A stretch of DNA of 64,000 nucleotides. Source: Marinospirillum sp031581385 (GTDB lineage: Bacteria; Pseudomonadota; Gammaproteobacteria; Pseudomonadales; Halomonadaceae). The stretch lies in assembly GCF_044810985.1 (NCBI RefSeq), contig NZ_CP085242.1, forward strand, positions 2,542,001 through 2,606,000, read 5' to 3'. A program made the translations under genes and the position numbers. Below the pieces are notes generated by a model that saw only the letters and a list, made by a program, of their open reading frames with translations, was not told where the DNA came from and searched no databases. Positions 62,753-64,000 of the stretch are shown here, piece by piece; position 1 is the first letter of the stretch; every line of letters begins with the position of its first letter.

Positions 62753-62951
62753 CTTTCTTTTGACGCCCATCAACCGTTACGGGAAGTTCCTCCAGTGTAG
62801 ACCCTGAAAGTCCTCACCCATCGTTGTTTCAGGTCGCAGCCATGCGACTGGCCTGTTATTTGCAGCCTCCCATAGCTGATCACCTACCCTGACGCTTTTG
62901 CGACTTCGGGGGCAGGCGTGTTTTTTTAACTTCACAATTCAAGAGATTCCA
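62753..62951 (+). ncRNA. Structured 5' leader of the SulP gene, candidate cis-regulatory RNA
   Basis: The leader contains two adjacent perfect stems: CCTGAAA (62803-62809) with TTTCAGG (62827-62833), and GTCGCA (62833-62838) with TGCGAC (62843-62848), the latter closed by a GCCA loop. Near its end a weaker stem ACGCTT (62892-62897) with AGGCGT (62914-62919) is followed by seven T residues (62921-62927), 24 bp before the start codon. This fits a switch that ends transcription early, but I do not recognise the RNA family. Confidence 0.4.
62842..62892 (+). CDS. Possible 16-codon leader peptide
   Basis: An ATG with CAGG 8 bp upstream opens a frame encoding MRLACYLQPPIADHLP and a TGA stop. The stop lies just at the base of the terminator-like hairpin, the layout of a translation-controlled attenuator. 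The Pro-Pro pair and terminal Pro could slow ribosomes. The start overlaps a stem of the leader. It may be chance. Confidence 0.3.
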   Translation: MRLACYLQPPIADHLP

Positions 62952-64000
62952 ATGATCCAGTCGATCAAGCAAAACTGGCTTTCCAATGTCCGTGGTGACC
63001 TGCTCGCGGGTATCGTCGTCGCCCTGGCCTTGATTCCCGAAGCCATTGCCTTTTCCATTATTGCCGGTGTTGACCCCAAGGTGGGTCTCTATGCCTCCTT
63101 CTGCATGGCGGTGGTGATTGCCTTCACCGGCGGTCGCCCCGGCATGATTTCTGCCGCCACCGGTGCCATGGCCCTGCTGATGGTCACCCTGGTGCGTGAA
63201 CACGGCCTGGAATACTTGTTGGCCGCCACGGTACTGACGGGCATTTTGCAGATTGTAGCCGGTTACCTGAAACTGGGTAGTCTGATGCGCTTTGTGTCCC
63301 GCTCGGTCGTCACGGGTTTCGTCAACGCCCTGGCGATTCTGATCTTTATGGCCCAACTGCCGGAACTGACCAATGTCACCTGGCATGTTTACGCCATGAC
63401 ACTGGCCGGCCTGGGGATTATCTATCTCTTCCCCTATGTGCCCATGATTGGCAAGCTGCTGCCTTCACCCCTGGTGTGCATCGTGGCCCTGACCGCAGTT
63501 GCCATGATCTGGGGGATTGATATTCGAACTGTCGGTGATATGGGTGAACTGCCGGATACCCTGCCGATTTTCCTCTGGCCGGATGTGCCCCTGAATCTGG
63601 AAACCCTGATGATCATCCTGCCTTATTCCTTGATGTTGATGGTCGTGGGTCTGCTGGAATCCATGATGACCGCCACCATAGTGGATGATCTCACCGACAC
63701 CAAAAGCGACAAGAACCGCGAGTGTAAAGGTCAGGGTATTGCCAACACCGTGGTGGGCTTCTTCGGGGGTATGGCGGGCTGTGCCATGATTGGTCAGTCC
63801 ATTATCAACATCAAATCCGGTGGTCGTACTCGTTTGTCTTCCCTGGCTGCCGGTGTCTTTTTGCTGCTGCTGGTGGTTTTCCTGGCGGACTGGCTGACCA
63901 TCATTCCCATGGCCGCTCTGGTCGCAGTGATGATTATGGTCTCCATTGGTACTTTCAGCTGGGGTTCGATTATCAACCTCAAGAAGCATCCGCTGTCCAC
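62952..64000 (+). CDS. SulP-family anion transporter, 3' end beyond window
   Basis: The first 349 residues of a SulP transporter, continuing past the window. The N-terminal NVRGDLLAGIVVALALIPEA, GVDPKVGLYASFCMAVVIAF, GGRPGMISAATGAMALLMV and GLLESMMTATIVDDLT are clear. It differs from the DauA-type protein at 29520 and resembles the BicA-like/SulP group, some of which are sodium-dependent bicarbonate carriers. Placement opposite nhaB suits a sodium-coupled transporter, but this is inference. Whether a STAS domain follows cannot be seen. Confidence 0.88.
   Translation, partial: MIQSIKQNWLSNVRGDLLAGIVVALALIPEAIAFSIIAGVDPKVGLYASFCMAVVIAFTGGRPGMISAATGAMALLMVTLVREHGLEYLLAATVLTGILQIVAGYLKLGSLMRFVSRSVVTGFVNALAILIFMAQLPELTNVTWHVYAMTLAGLGIIYLFPYVPMIGKLLPSPLVCIVALTAVAMIWGIDIRTVGDMGELPDTLPIFLWPDVPLNLETLMIILPYSLMLMVVGLLESMMTATIVDDLTDTKSDKNRECKGQGIANTVVGFFGGMAGCAMIGQSIINIKSGGRTRLSSLAAGVFLLLLVVFLADWLTIIPMAALVAVMIMVSIGTFSWGSIINLKKHPLS

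Larger units (their letters stand above)
62534..62951. other. Divergent nhaB/SulP control region without genes
   Basis: This 418-bp gap has no full gene. Near nhaB there are two perfect 10-bp palindromes, GAATTAATTC (62610-62619) and TTGCGCGCAA (62631-62640), that could be operators. Further on are a promoter, a structured leader and a short upstream reading frame, listed separately. Confidence 0.6.

Overview
The window reads as chromosomal DNA of a marine or halophilic gammaproteobacterium, probably of the Oceanospirillales (an Oceanospirillaceae genus such as Marinospirillum is a guess). Supporting signs are the ffh/rpsP-rimM-trmD-rplS and dsbC-hom-thrC blocks, a monomeric NADP isocitrate dehydrogenase, a glnE-waaF type neighbourhood, an NhaB sodium/proton antiporter and a NaChBac-type sodium channel. 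Genes are densely packed, many overlap by 4 bp (ATGA), and GC content looks uniform. I saw no transposase, integrase, CRISPR array, tRNA or rRNA gene.

Layout. 1-8.9 kb: end of a C39-peptidase-like gene, a NIF3/YqfO-like PII-fold protein, the periplasmic methionine-sulfoxide repair pair msrQ/msrP, a di-haem cytochrome c peroxidase behind a likely FNR/ANR box, a voltage-gated sodium channel, a CoA-type Nudix hydrolase, a gamma-carbonic-anhydrase-like protein, trpS, then a CorB/CNNM-like protein and a YpjD-like cytochrome c assembly protein on the minus strand. 9-16.3 kb: ffh, rpsP-rimM-trmD-rplS, dsbC, hom, thrC. 16.4-25.1 kb: a Fur-controlled siderophore-iron locus (FhuF-like reductase, FhuC/D/B-like importer, an ABC exporter and a TonB-dependent receptor). 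25.2-41.6 kb: a dCache-HAMP-MCP-CZB chemoreceptor, a divergent RecJ, DauA, a 2OG-Fe(II) oxygenase, Cfa, GlnE, a degenerate WaaF-like glycosyltransferase, Idh, a BASS-family transporter and an isolated MenA. 41.8-47.8 kb: the SUF iron-sulfur operon (Rrf2 regulator, sufB, C, D, S, T) with an IscR-type box upstream. 47.9-49.8 kb: a possible toxin-antitoxin pair (RhuM-like DNA-binding protein plus Doc toxin) and an unknown gene. 50-51.2 kb: a TraB-family membrane protein. 51.3-59.4 kb: five signalling genes in a row. 59.4-64 kb: an MFS transporter, a DUF2892 protein, nhaB and a divergent SulP transporter cut by the window end.

The parts most worth a second look are: (1) the signalling cluster, where a CHASE-domain hybrid kinase with Hpt, a REC-kinase and a REC-GGDEF protein precede a 7TMR-DISM sensor whose phospho-acceptor histidine is Asn and whose ATP-site motifs are lost, overlapping a normal OmpR-type regulator; (2) a roughly 200-nt structured leader before the SulP gene, with a 16-codon upstream reading frame followed by a T7 tract; (3) the RhuM-like/Doc pair; (4) a WaaF homologue lacking the catalytic Asp and the ADP-heptose-site His; (5) a RecJ with altered active-site motifs. 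All functions are assigned from reading sequence and remembered family motifs; no database search was run.
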